This document shows, in pieces, positions 33,291 through 41,487 of a stretch of DNA of 64,000 nt. This stretch comes from Kluyvera georgiana ATCC 51603. GTDB taxonomy: Bacteria > Pseudomonadota > Gammaproteobacteria > Enterobacterales > Enterobacteriaceae. The position numbers were made by a program, and so were the translations under genes. The notes below the pieces were generated by a model, which was not told where the DNA came from, did not search any database, and saw only the letters and a program-made list of their open reading frames with translations. Within the stretch, counting starts at the first letter, position 1, and every line of letters begins with the position of its first letter. The stretch covers positions 1 to 64,000 of the forward strand of contig NZ_LXEU01000067.1 in assembly GCF_001654985.1 (NCBI RefSeq). Direction: 5' to 3'.

Positions 33291-33487
33291 AGTTTTTTCC
33301 CCGTCGCCGTTTCCCTACGCGCAACTACGTATGATTAAAAACCAATAAAAAACACTATTGTCACTAATTGATCACAACTCAGGGGGATGACCGTCTCCAC
33401 GCCGCCGCTTTTTCCCGACTATTGGCTCAACCCGGCCGGTGAGCCAATCAGCCCGCTGGCCTGTACCCCCTAAAAAGGATTAACACA
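33291..33487. other. Remainder of the btsT / binding-protein intergenic region
   Basis: The full gap 33067-33487 is 421 bp with no gene. Its left half holds the BtsR-like and CRP-like sites. The right half has a perfect 9-bp inverted repeat, ATTGGCTCA / TGAGCCAAT (33421-33448), probably in the leader RNA of the binding-protein gene. I see no clear operator for that gene. Confidence 0.55.
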
Positions 33488-34777
33488 ATGAATAATAAGC
33501 GGCTAAAAGCACTTTGTTGGGTTCTGGGCGCGGGAATCTTGTGTCCAGCGGTAGGGCACTCCGCCACGGAATTACGCATGTCGTGGTGGGGCGGCAACCA
33601 GCGGCACCAGGCGACGACTGAGGCGATTAAAGCCTTTGAAGCACAGAACCCTGACGTCAAAATCAATACCGAACCCAGCGGCTGGGACGGTTACTTATCG
33701 CGTCTGAGTACCCAACTGGCAGGGAACACCGAACCGGACGTGATGCAGATTAACTGGAACTGGCTGGTGATGTTTTCAAAAAACGGCGATGGGTTTTACG
33801 ACATTAACCGCCAGTCGGCGAATATCGACCTCAGCCAGTTCTCCAGCCAGGGCAAACAGCTGGTGACGATGAACGGCAAGCTGAACGGCGTGCCGGTGGC
33901 CATGACCGGCCGCTCGATGTACTACAACCCCGAACTGTGGAAAAAAGCAGGCGTCGCCTATCCGCAAACCTGGGAGCAGATGATTGCCGCGGGGCCGGTG
34001 TTTAAAACCAAGCTGGGAGACGACTACTATCCGTTTATCCTCGCCAATCACGACACCACCATCATGACGTTTCTGAACTCTTACATGGTGCAGAAATACA
34101 ATATCCCGATGATTGACCCGCAGAAGAAAGACTTCACCTACACCCGCGAGCAGTGGCTGGACTACTTCGGCATGTATAAGAAGCTGGTGGACAATCACGT
34201 CATTCCGTCCATGAAGTACCTTTCCTCCTTTGGTAAAGCCAACGCCTGGGAAATTAAACCCTGGCTCGACGGCAAAATTGGCGGCGTGCACACCTGGAGC
34301 ACTGACGGCACCTTTGCCGGCAGCCTGCGTGCGCCTGCGCGTCTGGAAGTCGGGCCTTATCCAATGCTGCCCGGCGCGACCGATGCCGGCATCTTCTTTA
34401 AACCGGCGATGATGTTCTCCATCGGTAAAAACAGCAAACACCCGGAGCTGGCGGCGAAGCTGATTAACTTCCTGCTTAATGACCCGCAGGGCATTAAAGC
34501 GATGGGCCTCCAGCGCGGCGTGCCGCTGAGCACCGAGGCGGTCAAGGTCTTGCAACAGGACGGCGTGTTGGATAACACCCAGATTCAGGTGCAGGGGCTG
34601 GCGCAGGTAGACCAACTGATGGGCAAAATCGAACCGTCACCGTGGTTTGAAAACCCGCAGCTGCTGTCCTGGTTCCTTGATGCCGTTCAACGCTATGACT
34701 ACGGGCAGCTCACCCTCGAACAACTGGCCGATGAATTCCCCCAGCGCGCGCAGCGTGTGCTGAAAAAGATCATGTAA
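33488..34777 (+). CDS. Extracellular sugar-binding protein of an ABC transporter (oligogalacturonide-type)
   Basis: A 429-residue family 1 solute-binding protein. A signal peptide (residues 1-26, cleavage after VGHSA) directs it to the periplasm; mature sequence begins TELRMSWWGGNQRHQATTEA. Aromatic-rich segments (SGWDGYLSRLSTQLAG, QINWNWLVMFSKNG) resemble TogB-like oligogalacturonide binders. It is followed at 11 nt by GH105 and then GH28, so the ligand is probably a pectin oligomer. No permease or ATPase gene is nearby, so the transporter must be completed from elsewhere. No lipobox is seen. Confidence 0.82.
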   Translation: MNNKRLKALCWVLGAGILCPAVGHSATELRMSWWGGNQRHQATTEAIKAFEAQNPDVKINTEPSGWDGYLSRLSTQLAGNTEPDVMQINWNWLVMFSKNGDGFYDINRQSANIDLSQFSSQGKQLVTMNGKLNGVPVAMTGRSMYYNPELWKKAGVAYPQTWEQMIAAGPVFKTKLGDDYYPFILANHDTTIMTFLNSYMVQKYNIPMIDPQKKDFTYTREQWLDYFGMYKKLVDNHVIPSMKYLSSFGKANAWEIKPWLDGKIGGVHTWSTDGTFAGSLRAPARLEVGPYPMLPGATDAGIFFKPAMMFSIGKNSKHPELAAKLINFLLNDPQGIKAMGLQRGVPLSTEAVKVLQQDGVLDNTQIQVQGLAQVDQLMGKIEPSPWFENPQLLSWFLDAVQRYDYGQLTLEQLADEFPQRAQRVLKKIM

Positions 34778-34788
34778 TTGAGGTGGTT

Positions 34789-35871
34789 ATGTCGCAATTA
34801 TTAAAAGAGTCCATTTTAAGCAAGCTGGATACCCTGTTTAATGAAGTGATTGTGGTACGCACCGATGACGCCGAGCTCAAAAAACAGAAGGTTATCGCCT
34901 CTGACCTGTCGATTGAAAACTGGGACTGGTCGCAGGGCGTGGGAATCTACGGTATCTGGCGTCTCTATCAGATTACCCGCGAGCCGCGCTACCTTGACTA
35001 CCTGAAGGGCTGGTTCTCACGGCGCATGGCCGAAGGGCTGCCGGAGAAAAATATCAACCGGATGGCGCCGATGCTCACCGCGACCTGTATGGCGGCGGAA
35101 CTCGGCGAAACGGGCTGGCTGGCGGATATCGCCGAGTACGCCGACTGGATCGACACGCGCCTGCTGCGCACGCAGGAAAACGGCTATACCCACTGTACCA
35201 GCGACCATCTCAACGAAGAGCAGCTGTGGGTCGACACGCTGTTTATGAGCGGCCTGTTCCACGCCAGGGCGTCGCAGCTGCTCAATAAACCGCACTACAT
35301 GGACGATGTGGCGTATCAATTCTTACTGCACATCAAATACCTCGTCGACCGTCGCAGCGGGCTGTGGATGCACGGCTGGAGCTTTATCGAGCGCAACAAC
35401 TACGGCGCGGCGCTGTGGGGGCGCGGTAACGGCTGGGCGGCGGTCGGCAGCGTCGATTTTCTGGAGATGGCGAACGCGGATACCGCCAACACGCGGTTTA
35501 TCCGCGAGGCGTTTCTCCGCCAGATGCAGGCGGCGGTGCACTATCAGCATAACAACGGGATGTGGTCGACGTTAATCGATCACCCTGAGAGCTATCAGGA
35601 GGCGTCGGGGACCGCCGGGCTGACCTATGCGCTGCTAAAAGGCGCGCGGCTGGGTCTGTTGGATAACCGCTGCCGCGACGCGGGTTGGGCGGGCATCCGG
35701 GCGCTGATTGCACGGATTAACGATCAAGGGGAAGTGGCTGACGTGTCGGCGGGCACATCGGTGGGGCGCGACCTCCAGCACTATCTGGATATTCGCGTTC
35801 GTCAGCGCGCCTACGGGCAGTCGCTGGCCATGCTGGCGCTAGGGGAAGCGCTTGCCCATTTAAACGGATAA
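34789..35871 (+). CDS. GH105 unsaturated galacturonyl/rhamnogalacturonyl hydrolase (second copy)
   Basis: A 360-residue alpha/alpha-barrel enzyme. WVDTLFMSGLFHARA (about residue 147) bears the expected catalytic Asp; DWSQGVGIYGIWRLYQ, GLWMHGWSFI and WGRGNGWAAVG are family blocks. It lacks a signal peptide. The start is the ATG after GAGGTGGTT; a GTG two codons upstream is less likely. It lies between the sugar-binding protein and GH28, 15 nt before the latter, and should remove unsaturated uronic acid from imported oligogalacturonides. Confidence 0.88.
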   Translation: MSQLLKESILSKLDTLFNEVIVVRTDDAELKKQKVIASDLSIENWDWSQGVGIYGIWRLYQITREPRYLDYLKGWFSRRMAEGLPEKNINRMAPMLTATCMAAELGETGWLADIAEYADWIDTRLLRTQENGYTHCTSDHLNEEQLWVDTLFMSGLFHARASQLLNKPHYMDDVAYQFLLHIKYLVDRRSGLWMHGWSFIERNNYGAALWGRGNGWAAVGSVDFLEMANADTANTRFIREAFLRQMQAAVHYQHNNGMWSTLIDHPESYQEASGTAGLTYALLKGARLGLLDNRCRDAGWAGIRALIARINDQGEVADVSAGTSVGRDLQHYLDIRVRQRAYGQSLAMLALGEALAHLNG

Positions 35872-35886
35872 CTTAAGGACAAGGTC

Positions 35887-38049
35887 ATGACGACAAACCC
35901 TTGCGCGGTGCTGAGCGTCGAGGAAGAGCAAAACATTCTGGCGCGGATCCACGATCCGCGCATTCCTTCAGCCGAGGTGAACGTGCGAGATTTTGGCGCC
36001 GTCGGCGACGGCGTCACGCTGGACACGCAGGCGATTCAGCGGGCTATCGTTCATCTCCACCGCCAGGGCGGCGGTAGGGTGATCGTGCCCGCCGGGCGTT
36101 ATCTTACCGGCTCGCTGGCGCTGCTCAGTCATATCAACCTGCATCTGGACAGCCCGCAGAGCGTGCTGTTGTTCACGACCGAGACCACCGAAGCGCACTA
36201 TCCGCTGGCCTTCGGCCACTGGGAGTGCTCGCCGCTGTGGAACTACCGGGCGCTGATTTACGCCTGCGATGCGCAAAATATTGCGCTCACCGGGCGAGGC
36301 GTGCTGGACGGTCAGGCCAGCGACAGCGTCTGGTGGAACTGGACGCATCAGATTGAGCATGCCTGGTCGACCTCCGCCCGCAACCTGCAGCGCCCCGCCA
36401 GCCTGCGGCTGCGTGAAATGAATCTCAGCGGCGTGCCGGTGGCGGAGCGGCGCTTTGGCGACGGTCACTACCTGCGGCCCATGTTTATCCAGACGCTGCG
36501 CTGCCAGAACGTGCTGCTGGAAGGCGTCACGCTGCGCAATTCGCCGATGTGGCAGGTGAATCCGGTCATGTGCCGCAACGTCACCGTCCGACGCATGACG
36601 CTACGATCCCATGGCCACAATAACGACGGCGTCGATCCCGAAAGCTGCTGCGATGTGCTGATTGAAGACAACCTGTTCGACTCCGGCGATGACTGCATCG
36701 CCATAAAATCCGGGCGCGATCGCGACGGGCGTGAGGCAAACATTCCTTGTGAAAACATCATCATCCGCAATAACCGTTTTGCCGACGGTCACGGCGGTAT
36801 TGCGCTGGGCAGCGAGATGAGCGGCGGCATCCGCAACGTGTTTGCCGTGGGGAATGAATTTGATAGTCCGGCGCTCACCTACCCGCTACGTCTCAAAGCT
36901 AACGCCTTGCGCGGCGGTGTGATTGAAAACATCTGGCTGCGTCACTCGCGGGTGAAGCGGGTGCGTGATGCGGTGGTCCACGCCACCATGAACTATGCCG
37001 AGGGCGTCTACGGCAGCCATCTACCGCGTTTTCGCAATATCGTGATTGAAGACCTGGAAGCGAGCGGCGGTGAATACGGTCTGTTTATTGAAGGTCTGGC
37101 GCAGTCGCCGATCGAAGGGCTGGTGCTGAAGGATATTCGCATCACCGACGTCGACCATCCGCTGCACGCCGCCCACTGGGGCGGCGGCGTGAAGATGGAA
37201 AACGTCACCATCAACGGCCTGGCCTATCCGCGTCCGGTGCAGCTTTTCATTCGCGGACTGCCGCAGGTGGGTGACTACCTGCGGGCGATTGCGCAGCTGC
37301 CGGGTGATGATGAGGCGGTCCTGCGCTATTCGTGGTGGCTGGGAAAAACGGCGGAAGGACCCATGACGCCGCTGGGCGAGGGCGGCATTCTGGCGCTGAC
37401 GCCGACGATGGCCGGGCGCTTCGTGCGCTGTCGGGTCAACCACGGTGAGATGAGCCTGCTGAGTAAGCCGTGGCTGATTCAGCCGGAGGGCAGCATCGAT
37501 CTGGCGAGCGCCAATTCGGTGAATAGCGGTATTTTGCGCGCGCGCGGGGTGATCGATGAGGAAGGCGGCGCGGAGTGTATTACCCGCTTTGAGCTGGCGC
37601 AGATGATCGTTCGCCTGTGGGGATTGCAGTATCAGCCGTCGAATGGAATCGTCATCCAGGATATTGCGCCGGATTCCGTCTGGTATCCGGGCATTGCCGC
37701 GCTGATTCAGCGCGGCATGATGGCGCTGGTGCAGGGCAAGTTCCTGCCCTGCAGGCCTATCCGCCGTGAAGAAGCGGCCACGGTGGCGATGATGAGCTGC
37801 GGCGTATCGTACCGTAACGCGTCAACGATGCTGCAATCGACCTTCACAGACGGACGTATCCTGCGCGATATCTACCTGACTAACGCCCAGCGGGCGGTGG
37901 CCTTTGGCTTTATGCGCTGCGATGAAGAAGGGCGCTTCCGCCCGCGCCGCTATCTGCGCCGAAATGAGGCGCTGGAGATGCTGCTGATGATGGGCCATTT
38001 CATGGGCGATCAGGATGCGCCGCAGCGGCAGGTGAAGCCGCTGTGCTAG
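35887..38049 (+). CDS. GH28 polygalacturonase with C-terminal S-layer-homology-like repeats
   Basis: A 720-residue protein. Residues 35-430 form a right-handed beta-helix with all GH28 sites: NNDGVDPES, SGDDCIAIKSG, GHGGIALGSE and LRLKAN, the catalytic Asps and His included. A beta-rich linker (about 455-550) follows. Residues 555-715 hold two to three SLH-like units: the tail of one (ITRFELAQMIVRLWG), then FxD-type openings QDIAPDSVWYPGIAALIQRG and FTDGRILRDIYLTNAQRAVA, each with FLPCRPIRREEAA or FRPRRYLRRNEAL. No signal peptide is present. A GGACAAGGTC signal precedes the ATG. SLH modules are rare in Enterobacteriaceae. Confidence 0.85.
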   Translation: MTTNPCAVLSVEEEQNILARIHDPRIPSAEVNVRDFGAVGDGVTLDTQAIQRAIVHLHRQGGGRVIVPAGRYLTGSLALLSHINLHLDSPQSVLLFTTETTEAHYPLAFGHWECSPLWNYRALIYACDAQNIALTGRGVLDGQASDSVWWNWTHQIEHAWSTSARNLQRPASLRLREMNLSGVPVAERRFGDGHYLRPMFIQTLRCQNVLLEGVTLRNSPMWQVNPVMCRNVTVRRMTLRSHGHNNDGVDPESCCDVLIEDNLFDSGDDCIAIKSGRDRDGREANIPCENIIIRNNRFADGHGGIALGSEMSGGIRNVFAVGNEFDSPALTYPLRLKANALRGGVIENIWLRHSRVKRVRDAVVHATMNYAEGVYGSHLPRFRNIVIEDLEASGGEYGLFIEGLAQSPIEGLVLKDIRITDVDHPLHAAHWGGGVKMENVTINGLAYPRPVQLFIRGLPQVGDYLRAIAQLPGDDEAVLRYSWWLGKTAEGPMTPLGEGGILALTPTMAGRFVRCRVNHGEMSLLSKPWLIQPEGSIDLASANSVNSGILRARGVIDEEGGAECITRFELAQMIVRLWGLQYQPSNGIVIQDIAPDSVWYPGIAALIQRGMMALVQGKFLPCRPIRREEAATVAMMSCGVSYRNASTMLQSTFTDGRILRDIYLTNAQRAVAFGFMRCDEEGRFRPRRYLRRNEALEMLLMMGHFMGDQDAPQRQVKPLC

Positions 38050-38053
38050 TGGG

Positions 38054-38962
38054 TCAACGGCGAGCGGTTTGATCGATCGAACGGATCATCGACTGTTTCG
38101 CCGTCATTAAATGGTTGCGCAGCGCCACGGTGGCATCGATCTCGTTACGGCAGATCAGCGCGATCAGGATCATCATATGTTCATCAATAGCGATAATATT
38201 GCGCTGTTTAAGATCGCTTTCATCCCACTGATAGTGGAAGTGGAAAATAACCGAGATAATCTCCAGTGATTGATTGAAAAATATATTATCAGCAGCCGAA
38301 AGTAATAATGCATGAAAATCCCGATCGAGCTGGGAGAATGTTTTTACGTTATCGCCAATGCGATCTCTTAATTGGCGATGATGTTCCAGTAATGTTTTTG
38401 CCTGCAGCCAGTGAGGATCGCCATCGGGCAAATTAAGAAAGCGCTGAAGGGCGTGTAATTCCAGCATTTCGCGTAATTCAAAAAGCTGCTCGGCGTAGGC
38501 ACGGTCAAATTCTTTCATGCGCCAGAAGCCGCGCTTTTCGCTGACGATAAGATTATAGCGGCCAAACTTTAGTAAATATTCCCTGGCGGCCACCGGGCTG
38601 ACCCCGGCCATTTTTGCCAGCGCAATTTCGCTCATCACTTCCCCGGCCTTCAGCTGCCGCTGGTTAATCATCGAAAAGAACGCCTGTTCAAAAATCTGCG
38701 TCTGCTCTTCGAGCGGCACCTGGGTACACTCGAAGCCGTCCAGCGCATCGGGTTTACGTAGCACGATGTAATCATTACCCATTTTTTCCAGCACGCCGCG
38801 CTGCTGCAGGTGGGTGAGAATGTGCCTGACGGTGGTGCGGCTAATATTGTACATCTCGGCCAGCGCCGACTGCACCGGCAGCGGAGAGGGAATATGGCCG
38901 CGGGCGATACCTTCAATAATCTGGTTCACCACGCTACGGCGTAAATTCTGCGAACGGCTCAT
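38054..38962 (-). CDS. lgoR: LgoR (YjjM), L-galactonate-responsive regulator with two winged helices
   Basis: A 302-residue protein resembling E. coli LgoR. Residues 1-70 contain one GntR-like winged helix (PLPVQSALAEMYNISRTTVR), residues 90-150 a second one (SEIALAKMAGVSPVAAREYL), and residues 155-300 an FCD ligand-binding domain (FELREMLELHALQRF, QLDRDFHALLLSAADN). The start is the ATG of MSRSQNLRRSVV; 21 extra residues of the open frame are not supported. It is divergent from lgoD and convergent with GH28, 4 nt apart. In E. coli it controls growth on L-galactonate. Confidence 0.92.
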   Translation of the reverse strand: MSRSQNLRRSVVNQIIEGIARGHIPSPLPVQSALAEMYNISRTTVRHILTHLQQRGVLEKMGNDYIVLRKPDALDGFECTQVPLEEQTQIFEQAFFSMINQRQLKAGEVMSEIALAKMAGVSPVAAREYLLKFGRYNLIVSEKRGFWRMKEFDRAYAEQLFELREMLELHALQRFLNLPDGDPHWLQAKTLLEHHRQLRDRIGDNVKTFSQLDRDFHALLLSAADNIFFNQSLEIISVIFHFHYQWDESDLKQRNIIAIDEHMMILIALICRNEIDATVALRNHLMTAKQSMIRSIDQTARR

Positions 38963-39099
38963 GCTGACATCCTCCTGATAATCATTAAAAACGAATTTAA
39001 AACCTATTTCTGCGCTGGCATTCACAAGAATTTGCGGCGTGACTGCTGAATTATCACGAAATCCACAATAACAAGGAGAACAAAAAAGGAGAAGTTCAA

Positions 39100-40152
39100 A
39101 TGAATATTATGAAAACGTTAGTGTGTCAGCAGCCGGGTGAATGGGCATGGCAATCAAGAAATATTCCAAAGCCACAGAAAAATGAGGTGTTAATAAAAAT
39201 AAAAACGGTAGGAATATGTGGCACCGATATCCACGCATGGGGAGGTAAACAGCCTTTCTTCAGCTATCCACGGGTTTTAGGGCATGAGATTTGCGGCGAT
39301 ATTGTTGAGGTTGGCTGCGAGGCGCAGCAATGGCAGGTTGGGCAGCAGGTGGCGGTGATCCCCTATGTGGGTTGCAATACCTGTAGCGCCTGTCGCGAGG
39401 GGCGCGGCAACTGCTGCGAGAATATCGCGGTGTTCGGCGTGCATCGCGACGGCGGCTTTAGCGAATATCTTTGCGTACCGCAGCAGAACGTACTGCTGGC
39501 GGAAGGTATTGCGCCGGAAGCCGTTGCGCTAATTGAACCGTTCGCCATCAGCGCCCATGCGGTGCGGCGAGCGGCGGTACGAGCGGGGGATGAGGTGCTG
39601 GTGGTTGGCGCAGGACCAATCGGTCTGGGCGCGGCGGCCATTGCCAAAGCGGAAGGGGCAAGGGTCGTGGTGGCGGATGTCAGCGATGAACGACGTGCGC
39701 ATGTGACGGAGCAGCTGGATCTTCCCGCGCTGGATCCGCTGGCGGTGGATTTCGACGCCCGGCTGCGCTGCCTGTTTGGCGGCCATCTGGCGCACAAGAT
39801 CGTGGATGCGACGGGCAACCCGCAGTCGATGAATCGTGCGGTGGATCTGATCCGTCACGCTGGCAGCATTGTGTTTGTTGGCCTGTTTAAGGGCGATCTG
39901 CAGTTTTCCGATCCGGAATTTCATAAAAAAGAGACCACCCTGATGGGCAGCCGCAACGCGACCGCCGAGGATTTTGCCCGCGTCGGCGAGCTGATGCGCA
40001 GCGGCGAGCTGAGTGCCGGAATGCTACTGACCCACCGGTTGCGCTTTAGCGAACTGGGTAGCACCTTTGAGCGCGACGTCATCAATAATCCACGGTTGAT
40101 TAAAGGCGTGATAGAGTTTGCGGAGAACATCAATGGCGCCTCTGGAAATTAA
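39100..40152 (+). CDS. lgoD: LgoD (YjjN), L-galactonate 5-dehydrogenase
   Basis: A 350-residue zinc-dependent medium-chain alcohol dehydrogenase. The catalytic zinc region is VGICGTDIHAWGG with GHEICGDIVEVG; the structural zinc cysteines are CNTCSACREGRGNCC; the coenzyme loop is VVGAGPIGLGAA. It closely matches E. coli LgoD, which oxidises L-galactonate to D-tagaturonate. A GGAGAAGTTCAA signal precedes the ATG. The E. coli neighbour lgoT is absent, so uptake must use another carrier. Gene order lgoR-lgoD is kept in opposite orientation to each other. Confidence 0.92.
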   Translation: MNIMKTLVCQQPGEWAWQSRNIPKPQKNEVLIKIKTVGICGTDIHAWGGKQPFFSYPRVLGHEICGDIVEVGCEAQQWQVGQQVAVIPYVGCNTCSACREGRGNCCENIAVFGVHRDGGFSEYLCVPQQNVLLAEGIAPEAVALIEPFAISAHAVRRAAVRAGDEVLVVGAGPIGLGAAAIAKAEGARVVVADVSDERRAHVTEQLDLPALDPLAVDFDARLRCLFGGHLAHKIVDATGNPQSMNRAVDLIRHAGSIVFVGLFKGDLQFSDPEFHKKETTLMGSRNATAEDFARVGELMRSGELSAGMLLTHRLRFSELGSTFERDVINNPRLIKGVIEFAENINGASGN

Positions 40153-40168
40153 TGTGATTTAAATCACT
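40153..40168 (+). promoter_or_regulatory. CRP-like site before the Ldh_2-family gene
   Basis: TGTGATTTAAATCACT fits TGTGA-N6-TCACA with one mismatch and starts at the base after the lgoD stop. Its centre is 79 bp before the next start codon, right for activating that gene. Confidence 0.72.
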
Positions 40169-40238
40169 ACGTTAACCAAGTAAAACCTGCGCCTACGTCT
40201 ACGCTTTATGCCAGTACAACAATAATACGGAGAACTAC

Positions 40239-41249
40239 ATGACAACGGTCAACATCGCACTCAACGACGCTTACGTACTGGCCTTCGAGGTCCTGCGCGC
40301 CAACGGTTTTTCACAGCCTCATGCCGACGCCATTGCGCGCAACGTGACGGCTGGCGAACGCGACGGCTGCGCATCGCATGGCCTGTGGCGTCTGCTCGGC
40401 ATCGTGGAAACCCTGCGCAAAGGCAAAGTGTCGCCGGACGCCGAACCGACGATCGTCGATCGGGCCCCGGCGATCGTCAAAGCCGATGCGCACGGCGCGT
40501 ATTCTCTGTGCGCTTATGAACAGGCGCTGCCGCTGCTGATTGAAAAAGCGCGCCACTGCGGCATTGCGGCGCTGGCGATCAATCGTTGCGTGCATTTCTC
40601 CGCGCTGTTTGCCGATGTTGAGCCGTTGACCGAGGTCGGGTTAGTGGGTTACGCCTGTACGCCGAGCCACGCGTGGGTGGCGCCAGCGGGCGGTACCCAG
40701 CCGCTGTTTGGCACCAATCCTATCGCCTTCGGCTGGCCGCGCGGCGACAAGCCGCCGTTTATCTTCGATATGGCGACCAGCGCGGCGGCGCGGGGGGAAA
40801 TTCAGCTCCATCAGCGGGCCGGTAAAGCCATTCCGGAGGGCTGGGGTATCGATAGCAACGGTCAGCCGACCACCGATCCGCAGGCGGTACTCGACGGCGC
40901 GATGCTGACTTTCGGCGGGCATAAAGGATCGGCGCTGGCGGCGATGGTGGAACTGTTCGCCGGGCCGCTGATTGGCGATATGACCAGCGCCGAATCGCTG
41001 GCGTGGGACAACGGTGCAGGGGGGCTGCCTTACGGCGGTGAGCTCATTCTGGCGCTTGACCCTGCACGTTTCCTCGGCGATGACGCCGCGTCCCATCTTG
41101 AGCGCGCCGAGACGCTGTTTAGCGGCATGCAGGCGCAGGGGGCGAGGCTGCCGGGTGAGCGTCGCTACCAGGCGCGCCAGCAGAGCGAGCAGCAGGGGCT
41201 GAATCTCTCGCGTAGCCTGTATGACGAAATCTGCACGCTGCGTAAATAG
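40239..41249 (+). CDS. Ldh_2 (malate/L-lactate dehydrogenase, YlbC/DpkA-like) NAD(P)-dependent oxidoreductase
   Basis: A 336-residue protein of the Ldh_2 fold. RDGCASHGLWRLLG holds the active-site His/Arg, and VGLVGYACTPSHAWVAPAGG, PLFGTNPIAFGWPRG and FDMATSAAARGEI are family blocks; GHKGSALAAMVELFAGPL is the C-terminal coenzyme region. Members reduce 2-keto acids or cyclic imino acids (piperideine- or pyrroline-2-carboxylate). The context with lgoD and pectin genes suggests a uronic-acid-derived substrate, but the DpkA-type reaction is also possible. A CRP-like site lies upstream. Confidence 0.85.
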   Translation: MTTVNIALNDAYVLAFEVLRANGFSQPHADAIARNVTAGERDGCASHGLWRLLGIVETLRKGKVSPDAEPTIVDRAPAIVKADAHGAYSLCAYEQALPLLIEKARHCGIAALAINRCVHFSALFADVEPLTEVGLVGYACTPSHAWVAPAGGTQPLFGTNPIAFGWPRGDKPPFIFDMATSAAARGEIQLHQRAGKAIPEGWGIDSNGQPTTDPQAVLDGAMLTFGGHKGSALAAMVELFAGPLIGDMTSAESLAWDNGAGGLPYGGELILALDPARFLGDDAASHLERAETLFSGMQAQGARLPGERRYQARQQSEQQGLNLSRSLYDEICTLRK

Positions 41250-41258
41250 CTTCTCTGA

Positions 41259-41335
41259 GTAGGCCGGATAAGGCGGAGCCGCCATCCGGCAATTTGTGCC
41301 GCTCCGCCTGATGGCGCTACGCTTATCAGGCCTAC
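41259..41335. repeat. BIME
   Basis: Opposed REP units GTAGGCCGGATAAGGCGG...CCATCCGGC (41259-41290) and GCCTGATGGCGCTACGC...ATCAGGCCTAC (41306-41335) between the Ldh_2 gene and tsr. Confidence 0.88.
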
Positions 41336-41431
41336 ATCCACTCTGGATGTGGCGACAACGCCATGACCTCGCGTCAATCCATAACGTCCGAATATTCCGC
41401 CTTCCCCGCGTATTAATAGTCACATTTTCTA

Positions 41432-41458
41432 TAAAGTTTTTCCTTTCGCCGCCGAAAA
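41432..41458 (+). promoter_or_regulatory. FliA (sigma-28) promoter of tsr
   Basis: TAAAGTTT, an 11-nt spacer and GCCGAAAA match the E. coli flagellar promoter consensus (TAAAGTTT-N11-GCCGATAA) with one mismatch, 29 nt before the tsr start. Confidence 0.88.
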
Positions 41459-41487
41459 TTCGTTATTCGTCTGGAGGAAAGAGAAAC

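Noticed and set aside
33354-33376. TGTCACTAATTGATCACA as a possible CRP site before the binding-protein gene.
   Set aside because: The half-sites are eight rather than six bases apart and one is poor.
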